Shown here: in pieces, positions 1 to 7,876 of the stretch
How positions within the stretch are numbered: position 1 is the first letter of the stretch
Layout of the letters: each line of letters begins with the position of its first letter
From: CAYPIE01 sp964410665
GTDB lineage: Bacteria > Planctomycetota > Planctomycetia > Gemmatales > Gemmataceae
Assembly (NCBI GenBank): GCA_964410665.1
Contig: CAYPIE010000062.1
Location: forward strand, 1-36,233
Reading direction: 5' to 3'
Length of the DNA stretch: 36,233 nucleotides
The notes under the pieces: model-generated
What the model was told of the DNA's origin: nothing
Databases searched by the model: none
Seen by the model: the letters and a program-made list of their open reading frames with translations, nothing else
Made by a program: the position numbers and the translations under genes

Positions 1-53
1 CATCGCCCCTGACCCTTACTCCCCTCCCCCCTCGCCTCTCCTCCGGCTTCCGC

Positions 54-205
54 ACCGCAAGCGCCTCTGCCGCTTTCCCCGCACCGCAAGCGCTTCTGCC
101 GCTTCTTACCGCAACCGCCTCTGTCTCTTCTTATCGCAATCGCTTCTGCCTAGCTAACTTCTCGCAAACGCCTCTGCCTCTTCCACGTCATTCTCGCATT
201 CGCTC
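54..205. repeat. Degenerate tandem repeats, pyrimidine-rich
   Basis: Five to six imperfect copies of a unit with the core (A/T)CGCAA-N-CGC-C/T-TCTGCC begin near 54, 83, 108, 133, 162 and 193, so the spacing is 25-31 bases. The stretch from position 1 to about 220 is strongly C/T-rich on the + strand and has no credible ORF. The units differ in length and sequence and there are no regular unique spacers, so this is not a CRISPR array. The function is unknown. It may be a dispersed intergenic repeat family or a leader of the downstream binding-protein gene. Confidence 0.7.
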
Positions 206-225
206 CATTTCTTTCCGACAATTCG

Positions 226-267
226 TATAACCTCCAGAGAAAAGATATCTTGGTAATCTCTGGGGAG
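226..267 (+). promoter_or_regulatory. 5' leader with hairpin covering the Shine-Dalgarno
   Basis: Bases 232-240 can pair with 257-265 (nine pairs, one of them G-U) around a 16-base loop that contains the palindrome AAGATATCTT (242-251). The 3' arm includes most of the Shine-Dalgarno sequence GGGGAG (262-267), eight bases before the ATG at 276. A TATAAC box at 226-231 could be a -10 element, but no convincing -35 is visible. If the transcript starts upstream, the hairpin would reduce ribosome access. The pairing is read directly from the sequence; the regulatory role is inference. Confidence 0.4.
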
Positions 268-275
268 TTCAAGGC

Positions 276-1808
276 ATGCGACGCCGTATGCATCCCGCCT
301 GGTGGGCGGTTGGTTTGTCATTTGTCGTGCTCGGCGGGTTAGCTGCCGTCCTGTTCATGCAGCAAACTACGGCGACGACCAGCGGAACTCCGTTAAAAGT
401 CTACGTGGCTGCCGGGATCCGCGCGCCTGTGGAGAAGCTGGCCGCGTCATATGAACAGGAATATGGCCAGCCGATCGAACTGACCTTCGATGGTTCGAAT
501 ACCTTGCTCTCGAGTATTCGTGTTGCCCCGGTGGGCGATCTTTATCTCCCAGGCGATGACAGCTATCTGAACGTAGCACGCGAAGAGGATTTGGTCGCAG
601 AAATTCTACCCATCGCCCAAATGCATGGGGTGGTGTTAGTGGGAGTGGGGAATCCGAAAAACATCCGCACGTTTGATGATCTTCTCCGCGACGATGTCAA
701 ACTCGGTCAGGCCAATCCCAATGCCGCGGCCATCGGTAAGCTGACGCGGGAAGTCCTCAGTAAAACGGATCAATGGGACGCGTTGGTGGAGAATACCACC
801 GTGACCACCGGAACAGTGACCGAGGCAGCCAACCAGGTGAAGGTGGGCAGTTTGGATGCGGCGATCATCTGGGACGCGATTACCCCCAACTACCCGGATC
901 AAGAGGTGGTGCGTTTATCGGAGCTAGAACCGGTGGTGGCTCGCGTGCAGTTAGGCGTGCTGACTGCCAGTCAACAGCCGACCGCGGCTTTGCGCTTCGC
1001 GCGCTATGTCGCAAGTCGGGAGAAAGGCTTGCCGGTCTTCGCGGAGAATGGGTTTCCGGATACGGTGCAGGGGGATGCCTGGGCAATTACCCCCGAGCTG
1101 ACCATCTTTAGCGGTTCAATGCTGCGTCCGGCGATCGAGAAGACGCTCGAGGAGTTTGAGGAGCGTGAAGGAGTCAAGATATCCACAAACTATAATGGAT
1201 GTGGTATCCTAGTCGGCCAGATGAAAACCGGTATTCGCCCCGATGCCTACTTTGCTTGTGACACCTCGTTCATGGACGAGGTGGTCGATCTGGCATTCTT
1301 CGCGGACCCTAGTGATGTCTCGGGCAACCAGATGATCATCGCGGTGCCTAAGGACAATCCGCATGGCATTCAACGCTTAGCTGACTTGACCAAGCCAGGC
1401 CTGAAGGTGGGCGTCGGCCACGAAGAACAGTGTGCTTTGGGAGCGCTTACACGGGATACTCTCAAGGAGGCCGGGGTCTATCAGCCGATCCGAGCCAATG
1501 TGCAGGTCGAATCCCCGGCCGCCGACTTCTTGGTCAACCAGTTGCTTACGGAGTCACTCGACGCGGTAATCTGCTACCGCAGTACCATCGCCTACCAACG
1601 CAATAAGCTGATTGGCATCCCGATCGAGGGTATTGCCACAGCTTACCCAACCCAACCCTTCGCTATCGGTACGCAAACCAAGTACCCCTACCTGACCGCG
1701 CGTCTGTTCACCACACTGCAAACCGCCACCTCGCAAGAACGATTCGAGCAGGTGGGCTTCACCTGGAAGCGTGACGGAACACCCACCTCCCTGGAGCAAG
1801 CCGACTGA
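276..1808 (+). CDS. Tandem two-domain ModA-like substrate-binding protein
   Basis: This 510-aa protein has a basic N-terminus and one hydrophobic segment (about residues 9-28), so it is probably a membrane-anchored or exported periplasmic protein. Two periplasmic-binding-protein type II domains follow in tandem, about 39-270 and 272-505. Both resemble molybdate/tungstate-type (ModA) proteins in their loop order. Domain 2 has exactly four cysteines, C309 (NGCG), C328 (FACD), C386 (EEQCALG) and C433 (DAVICYRS). Each lies in a loop that normally contacts the oxyanion; domain 1 has no cysteine. No permease or ATPase gene is adjacent, so it is an orphan binding protein here, and the ligand may be a soft metal or metalloid rather than molybdate. 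The ATG at 276 is chosen for GGGGAG at 262-267. The family is fairly sure, the ligand is not. Confidence 0.75.
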   Translation: MRRRMHPAWWAVGLSFVVLGGLAAVLFMQQTTATTSGTPLKVYVAAGIRAPVEKLAASYEQEYGQPIELTFDGSNTLLSSIRVAPVGDLYLPGDDSYLNVAREEDLVAEILPIAQMHGVVLVGVGNPKNIRTFDDLLRDDVKLGQANPNAAAIGKLTREVLSKTDQWDALVENTTVTTGTVTEAANQVKVGSLDAAIIWDAITPNYPDQEVVRLSELEPVVARVQLGVLTASQQPTAALRFARYVASREKGLPVFAENGFPDTVQGDAWAITPELTIFSGSMLRPAIEKTLEEFEEREGVKISTNYNGCGILVGQMKTGIRPDAYFACDTSFMDEVVDLAFFADPSDVSGNQMIIAVPKDNPHGIQRLADLTKPGLKVGVGHEEQCALGALTRDTLKEAGVYQPIRANVQVESPAADFLVNQLLTESLDAVICYRSTIAYQRNKLIGIPIEGIATAYPTQPFAIGTQTKYPYLTARLFTTLQTATSQERFEQVGFTWKRDGTPTSLEQAD

Positions 1809-1943
1809 TCGGTGGGTGGAGCGGTTAGTGAGGGTGAGCTTGCCAAGTACAAGGCCTGGGGGAAGCCCGACGAGGGTGCCAAGTAACGCGAGCAACTGAA
1901 CCAGCTTCGGCCATGAAATCGCGGCCACCTGCCGTAGAGCGGC

Positions 1944-2702
1944 TCAGACCCACCCCCCGGTGATCGGGAGCACCTGGCCGGTGATGTAGCCGGTCTCCTC
2001 GGAGGCGAAGAACAAGACGGCGTTGGCCACGTCGGCGGTCTCGCCCAGGCGGCCGACGGGGATTTGTTCGGTGTAGGCGCTGAGCACCTCGGGCTTCATC
2101 GCGTCGAGAATCGAGGTGCGGATCAGGCCTGGGGCCACGGCGTTGACCGTGATGCCCCGGCGGGCCAGTTCCTTGGCCAGCACCCGCGTCAACGCAATGA
2201 CTCCCGCCTTGGCCGCGGCGTAGTTGGCCTGGCCGAACAGGCCGATCAGCCCGGAAATCGAGGCGATGTTGACGATGCGGCCGCCGTCGCGGATCAGCTC
2301 GTGAGCCTGTTTGCACAGATGAAACACGCCGTCGAGGTTGGTCTCCAGGACGGCGTTCCAGTCGTCGAGCTCCATTTTCTTCAGGCTGCGGTCGCGCAGG
2401 ATCCCCGCGTTATTGACCAGGATGTCGATGCCACCGACGGTCGCGCGGACCTCCTCCATCATGGCTCCGACCGCGGCAAAGTCGCGGACGTCCGCGGTCA
2501 CAATGTGCACGGCGACGCCGAGGGATTGCAGCTTGCTCGCTACAGCCTCGGCGGCGGCCCGGTTGCTGCCGGCGGGATCGTCGAAGTCGTGGATGACACA
2601 CGTCGCCCCGGCGCGGGCGAAGGCTTCCAGGATGGCCGCGCCGATGCCGCGGGAACTGCCGGTCACCAGAACCACCTTATCTGGGAATCGATACTCAATC
2701 AT
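1944..2702 (-). CDS. SDR-family 3-oxoacyl-ACP reductase-like protein (FabG-like)
   Basis: This 252-aa protein is a classical short-chain dehydrogenase/reductase, which would reduce or oxidise a keto/hydroxy group with NAD(P)H in the cytoplasm. The cofactor motif TGSSRGIG is at residues 14-21, NNAG at 97-100, and the catalytic set is S148, Y161 and K165 (YAAAK) with N187 nearby in the substrate-side motif. Its length and C-terminal ITGG motif fit the FabG group, but SDR substrates cannot be assigned from sequence alone. The open frame extends to 2888, but the ATG at 2702 is preferred. It has GAGGA eight bases upstream, starts just before the Rossmann fold, and avoids overlap with the divergent gene. 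It is divergently transcribed from the phosphoesterase, with 148 bases between the starts. Confidence 0.9.
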   Translation of the reverse strand: MIEYRFPDKVVLVTGSSRGIGAAILEAFARAGATCVIHDFDDPAGSNRAAAEAVASKLQSLGVAVHIVTADVRDFAAVGAMMEEVRATVGGIDILVNNAGILRDRSLKKMELDDWNAVLETNLDGVFHLCKQAHELIRDGGRIVNIASISGLIGLFGQANYAAAKAGVIALTRVLAKELARRGITVNAVAPGLIRTSILDAMKPEVLSAYTEQIPVGRLGETADVANAVLFFASEETGYITGQVLPITGGWV

Positions 2703-2850
2703 CAATGAAATCCTCGGGCAGAAAGGGCCTCGGCGATTGGCAGCAGAATTGTAAGATGCCCGCAAGGGATTGGGAAAGGCCAGCGTCGGTGCCGCACTAA
2801 CCGGGTTGCTCCAGGAAAACGATCCAGCTTGCTCGAAGGGACACTGTCTT

Positions 2851-3792
2851 ATGGAATCCAGCCCCGCCAGCGTTTCCGAGGATTCCACAGTTCGCCTGTT
2901 GCACTTTAGCGATCTGCATCTGCCCGTGCGACGCTTTGGCTGGCGCGTCCGCGATAGTTTCAGTAAACGGATGGCAGGTTGGATGAATGTGCGGCTGTTG
3001 GGCCGCGGCTATCGCTTTCGTTATGCCCGTACTGTGTTGGAGGCGTTACGCCGCGATTTTGCCGAGCGGCAACCCGATCACATTGTCTTCTCGGGGGATG
3101 CCAGCCTGCTGGCCTTTGATCAAGAGTTTGCCGAAGTCGCCGACCTTCTGGGGGTGCACGATGCCAGCCTTCCCGGGGGCATCACCATCCCGGGCAACCA
3201 TGACACCTATCTGCCGAAAGTGGTCAAGCTAGAACGCTTCGAACATTACTTTGCTCCTTGGCTCGAAGGTCGCCGTCTGGATGAATCGCATCGTTACCCG
3301 TTTGCCCAGCGTGTCGGTCCGGTCTGGCTGATTGGCCTGAACTCGTCGATGGCGACGTTCTGGATGTGGGACGCCCGGGGCCGGGTGGGCGCGGGGCAGC
3401 GTCAGCGGCTGGTAGAGTTATGCCAGACCCTGGAACCCGGGCCGCGGATTCTGGTGACGCACTATCCGTTATGTATGGTCAGCGGTCAGCCGGAACCAAT
3501 CTGGCATCGCCTCATCGACTGGGAGGCGATGTGTGAGACCGTGCGAGCGGCAGGGATCTGTCTGTGGTTGTGCGGGCATCGCCATGTTGGCTACGTATGC
3601 GAGCCTGACCCCAACATTCCTTGCCACGTTAGTTGTGCTGGCAGTGCCACCCAGGCGGGCCGCTGGTCGTACGCGGAGTATACCCTGAGGGGGAGCACTC
3701 TCGAGGTACTGCGACGGATGTACAATCCAAAATCTCATCGTTATGAAGACACCGACCAGACCACCTACCAGCTAGGGTGCGTAGGAGATTGA
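2851..3792 (+). CDS. Calcineurin-like metallophosphoesterase
   Basis: This 313-aa predicted cytoplasmic phosphoesterase has the full binuclear-metal motif set in order: D21-x-H23 (DLH), G82-D83 (SGDAS), GNHD at 115-118, H204 (THYP) and G242-H-x-H245 (GHRH). These families hydrolyse phosphomonoesters or diesters, such as cyclic nucleotides or nucleotide-lipid intermediates; the substrate cannot be told here. There is no signal peptide or membrane segment. The frame is open from 2770, but ATG 2851 has GAAGGG at 2835-2840 and starts shortly before the first motif. The 87 bases to cydA hold no clear terminator, so co-transcription with cydAB is possible but unproven. Confidence 0.88.
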   Translation: MESSPASVSEDSTVRLLHFSDLHLPVRRFGWRVRDSFSKRMAGWMNVRLLGRGYRFRYARTVLEALRRDFAERQPDHIVFSGDASLLAFDQEFAEVADLLGVHDASLPGGITIPGNHDTYLPKVVKLERFEHYFAPWLEGRRLDESHRYPFAQRVGPVWLIGLNSSMATFWMWDARGRVGAGQRQRLVELCQTLEPGPRILVTHYPLCMVSGQPEPIWHRLIDWEAMCETVRAAGICLWLCGHRHVGYVCEPDPNIPCHVSCAGSATQAGRWSYAEYTLRGSTLEVLRRMYNPKSHRYEDTDQTTYQLGCVGD

Positions 3793-3879
3793 AGACATTA
3801 GAGTAGTGCTGTATCGGCCAAAATGCTTTATAGAAATGTAGTGATTCGTCATAACGCTGCTCGTCCCGGAGGCGGTTGC

Positions 3880-5382
3880 ATGGAACTGGATGTACTGACG
3901 TTGTCACGTCTGCAGTTTGCTTTCACGATTATGTTTCATTATTTGTTTCCTCCGCTGACTATTGGTCTTGGGGTGGTCCTGGTTTATCTGAAGGGGATGC
4001 ATCTCTGGACCAAGGAAGCGATTTATGACAAGGCTGCCAAGTTCTGGACCAAGATCTTTGGCGTGAACTTTGCCCTGGGGGTGGTGACCGGCATCGTCAT
4101 GGAGTTCGAGTTCGGAACCAACTGGGCGGCCTACTCTCGCTATGTGGGCGATGTGTTTGGCTCGGCATTGGCCGCCGAGGGGATTTTTGCCTTCTTCTTG
4201 GAATCGGGTTTCCTGGCGGTTCTGCTGTTTGGCTGGGATCGGGTCGGGCCTAGGATGCACTTCTTTTCCGCAGTGATGGTGGCTCTAGGGAGCATCTTCT
4301 CCTCGATCTGGATCACCGTGGCCAATTCTTGGCAACAAACCCCCGCTGGCTTTGAGCTCCGGCCCACCGAGTTCATCGATCCGGACACGGGAGAGCCGTT
4401 TATGCGTGCTGAGATCGTTGACTTCTGGGCGATGGTCTTTAACCCCTCGACCGTTGACCGGCTGGTGCACGTCTGGATCGGCGCGATTATTCTAGGCGCG
4501 TTTTTTGTGATGAGTGTCTCGGCCTACTACCTGCTCCGCGGGCGGCATTTGGAGTTTGCCCAGCGCTCGTTTACCGGGGGGTTGATCCTAGGGACGGTTT
4601 TTTCTCTGGCACAAATGGGATCCGGGCACTTTCAGGCCAAGAGTGTCGTCGAGAATCAGCCCGCGAAAATGGCTGCCATGGAAGGGGTGTTCGAAACGGA
4701 GCGTGGCGTTCCCATCAACATTGTGGGTTGGCCCAACGAAGAAACCGGGAAGGTGGAGTATTCCATCGGGGTGCCCGGAATGCTGAGCTTTCTGGCGACG
4801 GGCAGCTTTGATGGCGAGGTGAAAGGTTTAAATGAACTGGAACCGAAGTATGGCAAACCCCCGGTTTGGCTGACCTTTCAGGCGTATCACATTATGATTG
4901 GCCTTGGTGTACTCTTTCTCGTCTCGACCCTCTATGCCATGCTCCAATGGTGGCGTGGGCGGCTGTTCGAGCAACGCTGGCTTCTGTGGTATTTCGTCTT
5001 CGCGGTAGTGCTGGCTTTTGCCGCCAACGAATGTGGCTGGGTTTCGGCGGAGGTCGGTCGCCAGCCGTGGGTTGTTTATCCCACGGTGGTCGATGGGCAG
5101 GTCGTGGGTGGTTTGCGGACCTCAGACGGGCTCTCCGAGGTCGTGAAGGCCGATCAAGTGCTGGGATCGATCATTATGTTTGGTATTGTTTATTTTACGT
5201 TGTTTGTACTGTGGATCATCATTCTCAATTACAAGATTCAGCAGGGCCCTGAACCAGTCGAATCCCGTGCGGACTCCGAGGATGGTACCGGCGTTCTCGA
5301 GGCGGCAGTCGCCCGAACTGCCAAGCGAGGCACGCTGATCGAAGTAGCGAACCCCGAAACCCCAAACCGAGGAGACAGATAG
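3880..5382 (+). CDS. cydA: Cytochrome bd ubiquinol oxidase subunit I
   Basis: This 500-aa multi-pass membrane protein carries the haems of cytochrome bd oxidase, which oxidises quinol and reduces oxygen to water with high oxygen affinity. Recognisable residues are H20 (FHYLFPP, haem b595), the acidic pair E100/E108 (AAEGIFAFFLES), H197 (VHVW) and M339 (YHIMIGLG) as probable haem b558 ligands, and the signature GRQPW at 393-397. The quinol-binding loop after GHFQAK (250-255) is moderate in length, without the long insertion of the E. coli type. ATG 3880 is chosen over an upstream in-frame ATG at 3823 because GGAGG lies at 3868-3872 and family members begin at this point. Its stop codon abuts the cydB start, which implies translational coupling. 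Confidence 0.95.
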   Translation: MELDVLTLSRLQFAFTIMFHYLFPPLTIGLGVVLVYLKGMHLWTKEAIYDKAAKFWTKIFGVNFALGVVTGIVMEFEFGTNWAAYSRYVGDVFGSALAAEGIFAFFLESGFLAVLLFGWDRVGPRMHFFSAVMVALGSIFSSIWITVANSWQQTPAGFELRPTEFIDPDTGEPFMRAEIVDFWAMVFNPSTVDRLVHVWIGAIILGAFFVMSVSAYYLLRGRHLEFAQRSFTGGLILGTVFSLAQMGSGHFQAKSVVENQPAKMAAMEGVFETERGVPINIVGWPNEETGKVEYSIGVPGMLSFLATGSFDGEVKGLNELEPKYGKPPVWLTFQAYHIMIGLGVLFLVSTLYAMLQWWRGRLFEQRWLLWYFVFAVVLAFAANECGWVSAEVGRQPWVVYPTVVDGQVVGGLRTSDGLSEVVKADQVLGSIIMFGIVYFTLFVLWIIILNYKIQQGPEPVESRADSEDGTGVLEAAVARTAKRGTLIEVANPETPNRGDR

Positions 5383-6399
5383 ATGGATTATAATATATTG
5401 TGGTTTGTCTTGCTCGGAGTTTTGCTTGCCGGCTATGCCGTCCTGGATGGTTTTGATCTCGGGGTCGGCATTCTCTACCCGTTTATTGCCAAAAACGAGG
5501 CAGAGCGTCGGGCAGTGCTTCAGTCCATTGGACCGATCTGGGATGGCAACGAGGTCTGGCTGGTAACCTTTGGTGGGGCCATGTTCGCCGCCTTTCCGGA
5601 GGCATATGCCACCATCTTTTCAGGTTTCTATCTGGCGTTTATGGTGGTGCTGTTTAGCTTGATCTTCCGGGCTATCTCGATCGAGTTTCGCCACACCATC
5701 GATTCGCCTTGGTTGCATGGTTTCTGCAATGTGATGTTTTTTTTGTCGAGCACTTTGGCCACTTTTGTTTTTGGTGTGGCCATCGGGGCATCGATGCAAG
5801 GAATACCCCTCAATGCGCGGGGCGTCTTTACCGGTTCGGTCATCCATCAGATCAGCCTCTATGCCATCGTGATCGGGGTGATGACCGTTGCGATGTTTAT
5901 GATGCACGGAGCCATCTATCTTTACCTCAAGACCCAGGGGGCGTTGCGAATGCGCGCCTATCAGTGGGTATGGACGGGGTTTGGGTTCTTTTTGGTGATG
6001 TATCTGTTTGCCACGATCATGACCCTGGTGCAGATTCCGCGGGCGACGGAGAACTTTCAGAACTATCCCTGGGCTTGGGGTTTGGTGTTGCTCGCTGTGC
6101 TTGCGGTGGCGAGCATTCCCCGGGCTATGTTTCGCAATCAGGGCGGTCAAGCGTTCTTGGGCTCGTGTGCCACGATTGTTGCACTGGTGGGTCTGTTCGG
6201 CATGGCCCTGTTCCCGAATCTGGTCACTTCGAACCCAAACCCGGAACATAGCCTCACCGTTCGCAACGCCTCCTCCTCGCAGTTAACGCTGAAGATCATG
6301 GCCCTGATCGTGGTAATTGGCATGCCGTTTGTTCTAACATATACCGCTCTCGTTTATTGGACCTTCCGGGGCAAGGTCGGCGACCAGCAAGGCTATTGA
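5383..6399 (+). CDS. cydB: Cytochrome bd ubiquinol oxidase subunit II
   Basis: This 338-aa multi-pass membrane protein is the second subunit of cytochrome bd oxidase and pairs with CydA. The N-terminus shows the typical YAVLDGFDLGVG (residues 18-29) and PIWDGNEVWLV (51-61) motifs, followed by repeated hydrophobic helices of normal CydB length. The ATG directly follows the cydA stop with no intervening base, and GGAGA at 5371-5375 lies inside the end of cydA. No cydX-like small subunit or cydCD exporter was recognised downstream. A hairpin about 80 bases after the stop may end the transcript. Confidence 0.95.
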   Translation: MDYNILWFVLLGVLLAGYAVLDGFDLGVGILYPFIAKNEAERRAVLQSIGPIWDGNEVWLVTFGGAMFAAFPEAYATIFSGFYLAFMVVLFSLIFRAISIEFRHTIDSPWLHGFCNVMFFLSSTLATFVFGVAIGASMQGIPLNARGVFTGSVIHQISLYAIVIGVMTVAMFMMHGAIYLYLKTQGALRMRAYQWVWTGFGFFLVMYLFATIMTLVQIPRATENFQNYPWAWGLVLLAVLAVASIPRAMFRNQGGQAFLGSCATIVALVGLFGMALFPNLVTSNPNPEHSLTVRNASSSQLTLKIMALIVVIGMPFVLTYTALVYWTFRGKVGDQQGY

Positions 6400-6713
6400 T
6401 CCATTCGGTGTAGCGGTTGCGGGTGAGCTTGAAGGCTTGATTCCGTCGAGTGAACTTTCCTGGCAGCAGACCGTCTCAGGGCCAACCACTTCGGGTTGGC
6501 CTACTTCTCTGACATCATTTCTCGAATTGCCCGCTTGGTCGAATCTTTGGTCGACAGATTTTCTGTCTTTGGGCTGCGATTGTCCTTATGAATGGAATGA
6601 GGAATTGGCCGAGTCGCCTACGCAGACGCAGAAGAGTGAAAAAAAGCAAATCCAATCGCCGACGGATCGGCATTACCGGGTGACAAAGGGAACCAACGAG
6701 GGAGAAACCCCGA
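6400..6713. other. Intergenic region between cydB and the sigma factor
   Basis: No credible gene is seen in these 314 bases. A 107-codon frame starting at 6437 runs into the sigma-factor gene in another frame, has no recognisable motif, and is judged spurious. The region contains the hairpin at 6480-6501. Just before the next gene it has GAGGGAG (6698-6704), which is the Shine-Dalgarno of the sigma factor. A promoter for the sigma gene is expected here but no clear -35/-10 pair was found. Confidence 0.6.
6480..6501 (+). terminator. Hairpin downstream of cydB
   Basis: GGCCAACC (6480-6487) and GGTTGGCC (6494-6501) form a perfect 8-bp stem with a six-base loop. No strong T-run follows (TACTTCTCT), so it is a weak intrinsic terminator or a transcript-stabilising structure at the end of cydAB. 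Confidence 0.45.
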
Positions 6714-7655
6714 ATGTCTGTAAGCCACATGGTGGACGCACAGCCGAAGGCACCCGGTAAAGGATGGGGCGAGCCATTGCATAGCGATCACATGCTATTG
6801 CAAGCATTTGCGAGCCAACAGGATGAGTCAGCCTTTCGCGGACTGGTGGAGCGTCATGGCCCGATGGTGTTGCGCGTATGTCGCCATGTCACCGGAGACG
6901 AACATGCTGCCGAGGATGCTTTTCAGGCCACCTTTGTGGTGCTGGCGCGGAAGGCGGCCACGATTGTGCTTGAGGGCAGTCTGGCCGGCTGGCTTAGCTC
7001 GGTGGCTTATCGCACGGCCCAGCATGTTCGTGCGAGTATGGCACGCCAGCGGGCCAAAGAGAGCGAGGTTCCCGTGAAGCCCGATGTCCCGGCCCATGAC
7101 CCGGGCCAGACCGAGATCTTCGCACTCTTACACAGTGAGATTGCCACGCTCCCCGAGGAACTCCGCGTGGTCATTGTCTTGTGTTACCTCGAAGGCCAGA
7201 CCCATGAGGAGGCAGCCGCTGAGCTTGACTGGCCGCTGGGAACGGTCAAGACGCGGCTGAATCGGGGTCGGGAGCGACTGCGGCAACGCTTGGCCCGGCG
7301 GGGGATCGCTCTAGGACTGTTGTGGTTGTTGTTGGATAGTAGCCGGGCCACGGCGGCTCCCATGTCGACCAACTTGGTTGAGAAAACGGTACGTATGGCC
7401 CTTCTCAGTGCCGCTGAGCCGGTCTCTAGCCTCCCGGACCCGTCTCCGGCTCCCGCGACCTTTTATCGCCGGTTGCCGCTGCCGATGGTGCTGACACTCC
7501 TTTGGCCCCTGTTGGGCGTGGGATTAATATTGATCGGCTTCGGAAGCACTTTGACGCTGTTCGAACCGGACGCAGCGCGTCCGCGTGTTCTTGCTCCTCT
7601 GGGGCATCTGCCAGCGGACGCGGCCGTGGCTGCGAACGCCGAAGATTGTCACTAA
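6714..7655 (+). CDS. ECF RNA polymerase sigma factor with hydrophobic C-terminal extension
   Basis: This 313-aa protein has an ECF-type sigma-70 core: region 2 at about residues 28-110 (GDEHAAEDAFQATFVVLARK, then the helix AGWLSSVAYRTAQH) and region 4 at about 135-197 (LPEELRVVIVLCYLEGQTHEEAA, then GTVKTRLNRGRERLR). This resembles the planctomycete-expanded ECF groups. Beyond the usual 190-200 aa it has a 115-aa tail with a strong membrane segment at about 257-278 and a weaker hydrophobic stretch near 198-207. The tail may tether or self-inhibit the factor, in place of a separate anti-sigma gene, which is not seen nearby. It lies 221 bases upstream of the RTX giant with a terminator between them, so regulation rather than co-transcription is the likely link, if any. 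Confidence 0.88.
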   Translation: MSVSHMVDAQPKAPGKGWGEPLHSDHMLLQAFASQQDESAFRGLVERHGPMVLRVCRHVTGDEHAAEDAFQATFVVLARKAATIVLEGSLAGWLSSVAYRTAQHVRASMARQRAKESEVPVKPDVPAHDPGQTEIFALLHSEIATLPEELRVVIVLCYLEGQTHEEAAAELDWPLGTVKTRLNRGRERLRQRLARRGIALGLLWLLLDSSRATAAPMSTNLVEKTVRMALLSAAEPVSSLPDPSPAPATFYRRLPLPMVLTLLWPLLGVGLILIGFGSTLTLFEPDAARPRVLAPLGHLPADAAVAANAEDCH

Positions 7656-7803
7656 GAGCCCTTTGGGGGCTTCGACAACTCCTGGAATCTGCTCCGCAAG
7701 GTCTTCAAACCTTGGCGACCGGATCGGATTCATCTCTTGGCTTCATCTCGTGAAGGCTTTAGCCCGCGGATGCTTTTGAATTCGCGGTTTTCATAGATGA
7801 CCG

Positions 7804-7830
7804 ACCGCCCGAGGTGGTCTCGGGCGGTTT
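7804..7830 (+). terminator. Rho-independent terminator after the sigma factor
   Basis: ACCGCCCGAG (7804-7813) pairs with CTCGGGCGGT (7819-7828) in a 10-bp GC-rich stem with a five-base loop, followed by TT. It lies between the sigma factor stop and the next gene's Shine-Dalgarno. This also argues against starting the next gene at the in-frame ATG at 7814, inside the hairpin. Confidence 0.75.
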
Positions 7831-7876
7831 CACTAAACACCGACCCCGCATCCCGGGGATCGAATGGAGTACGCGC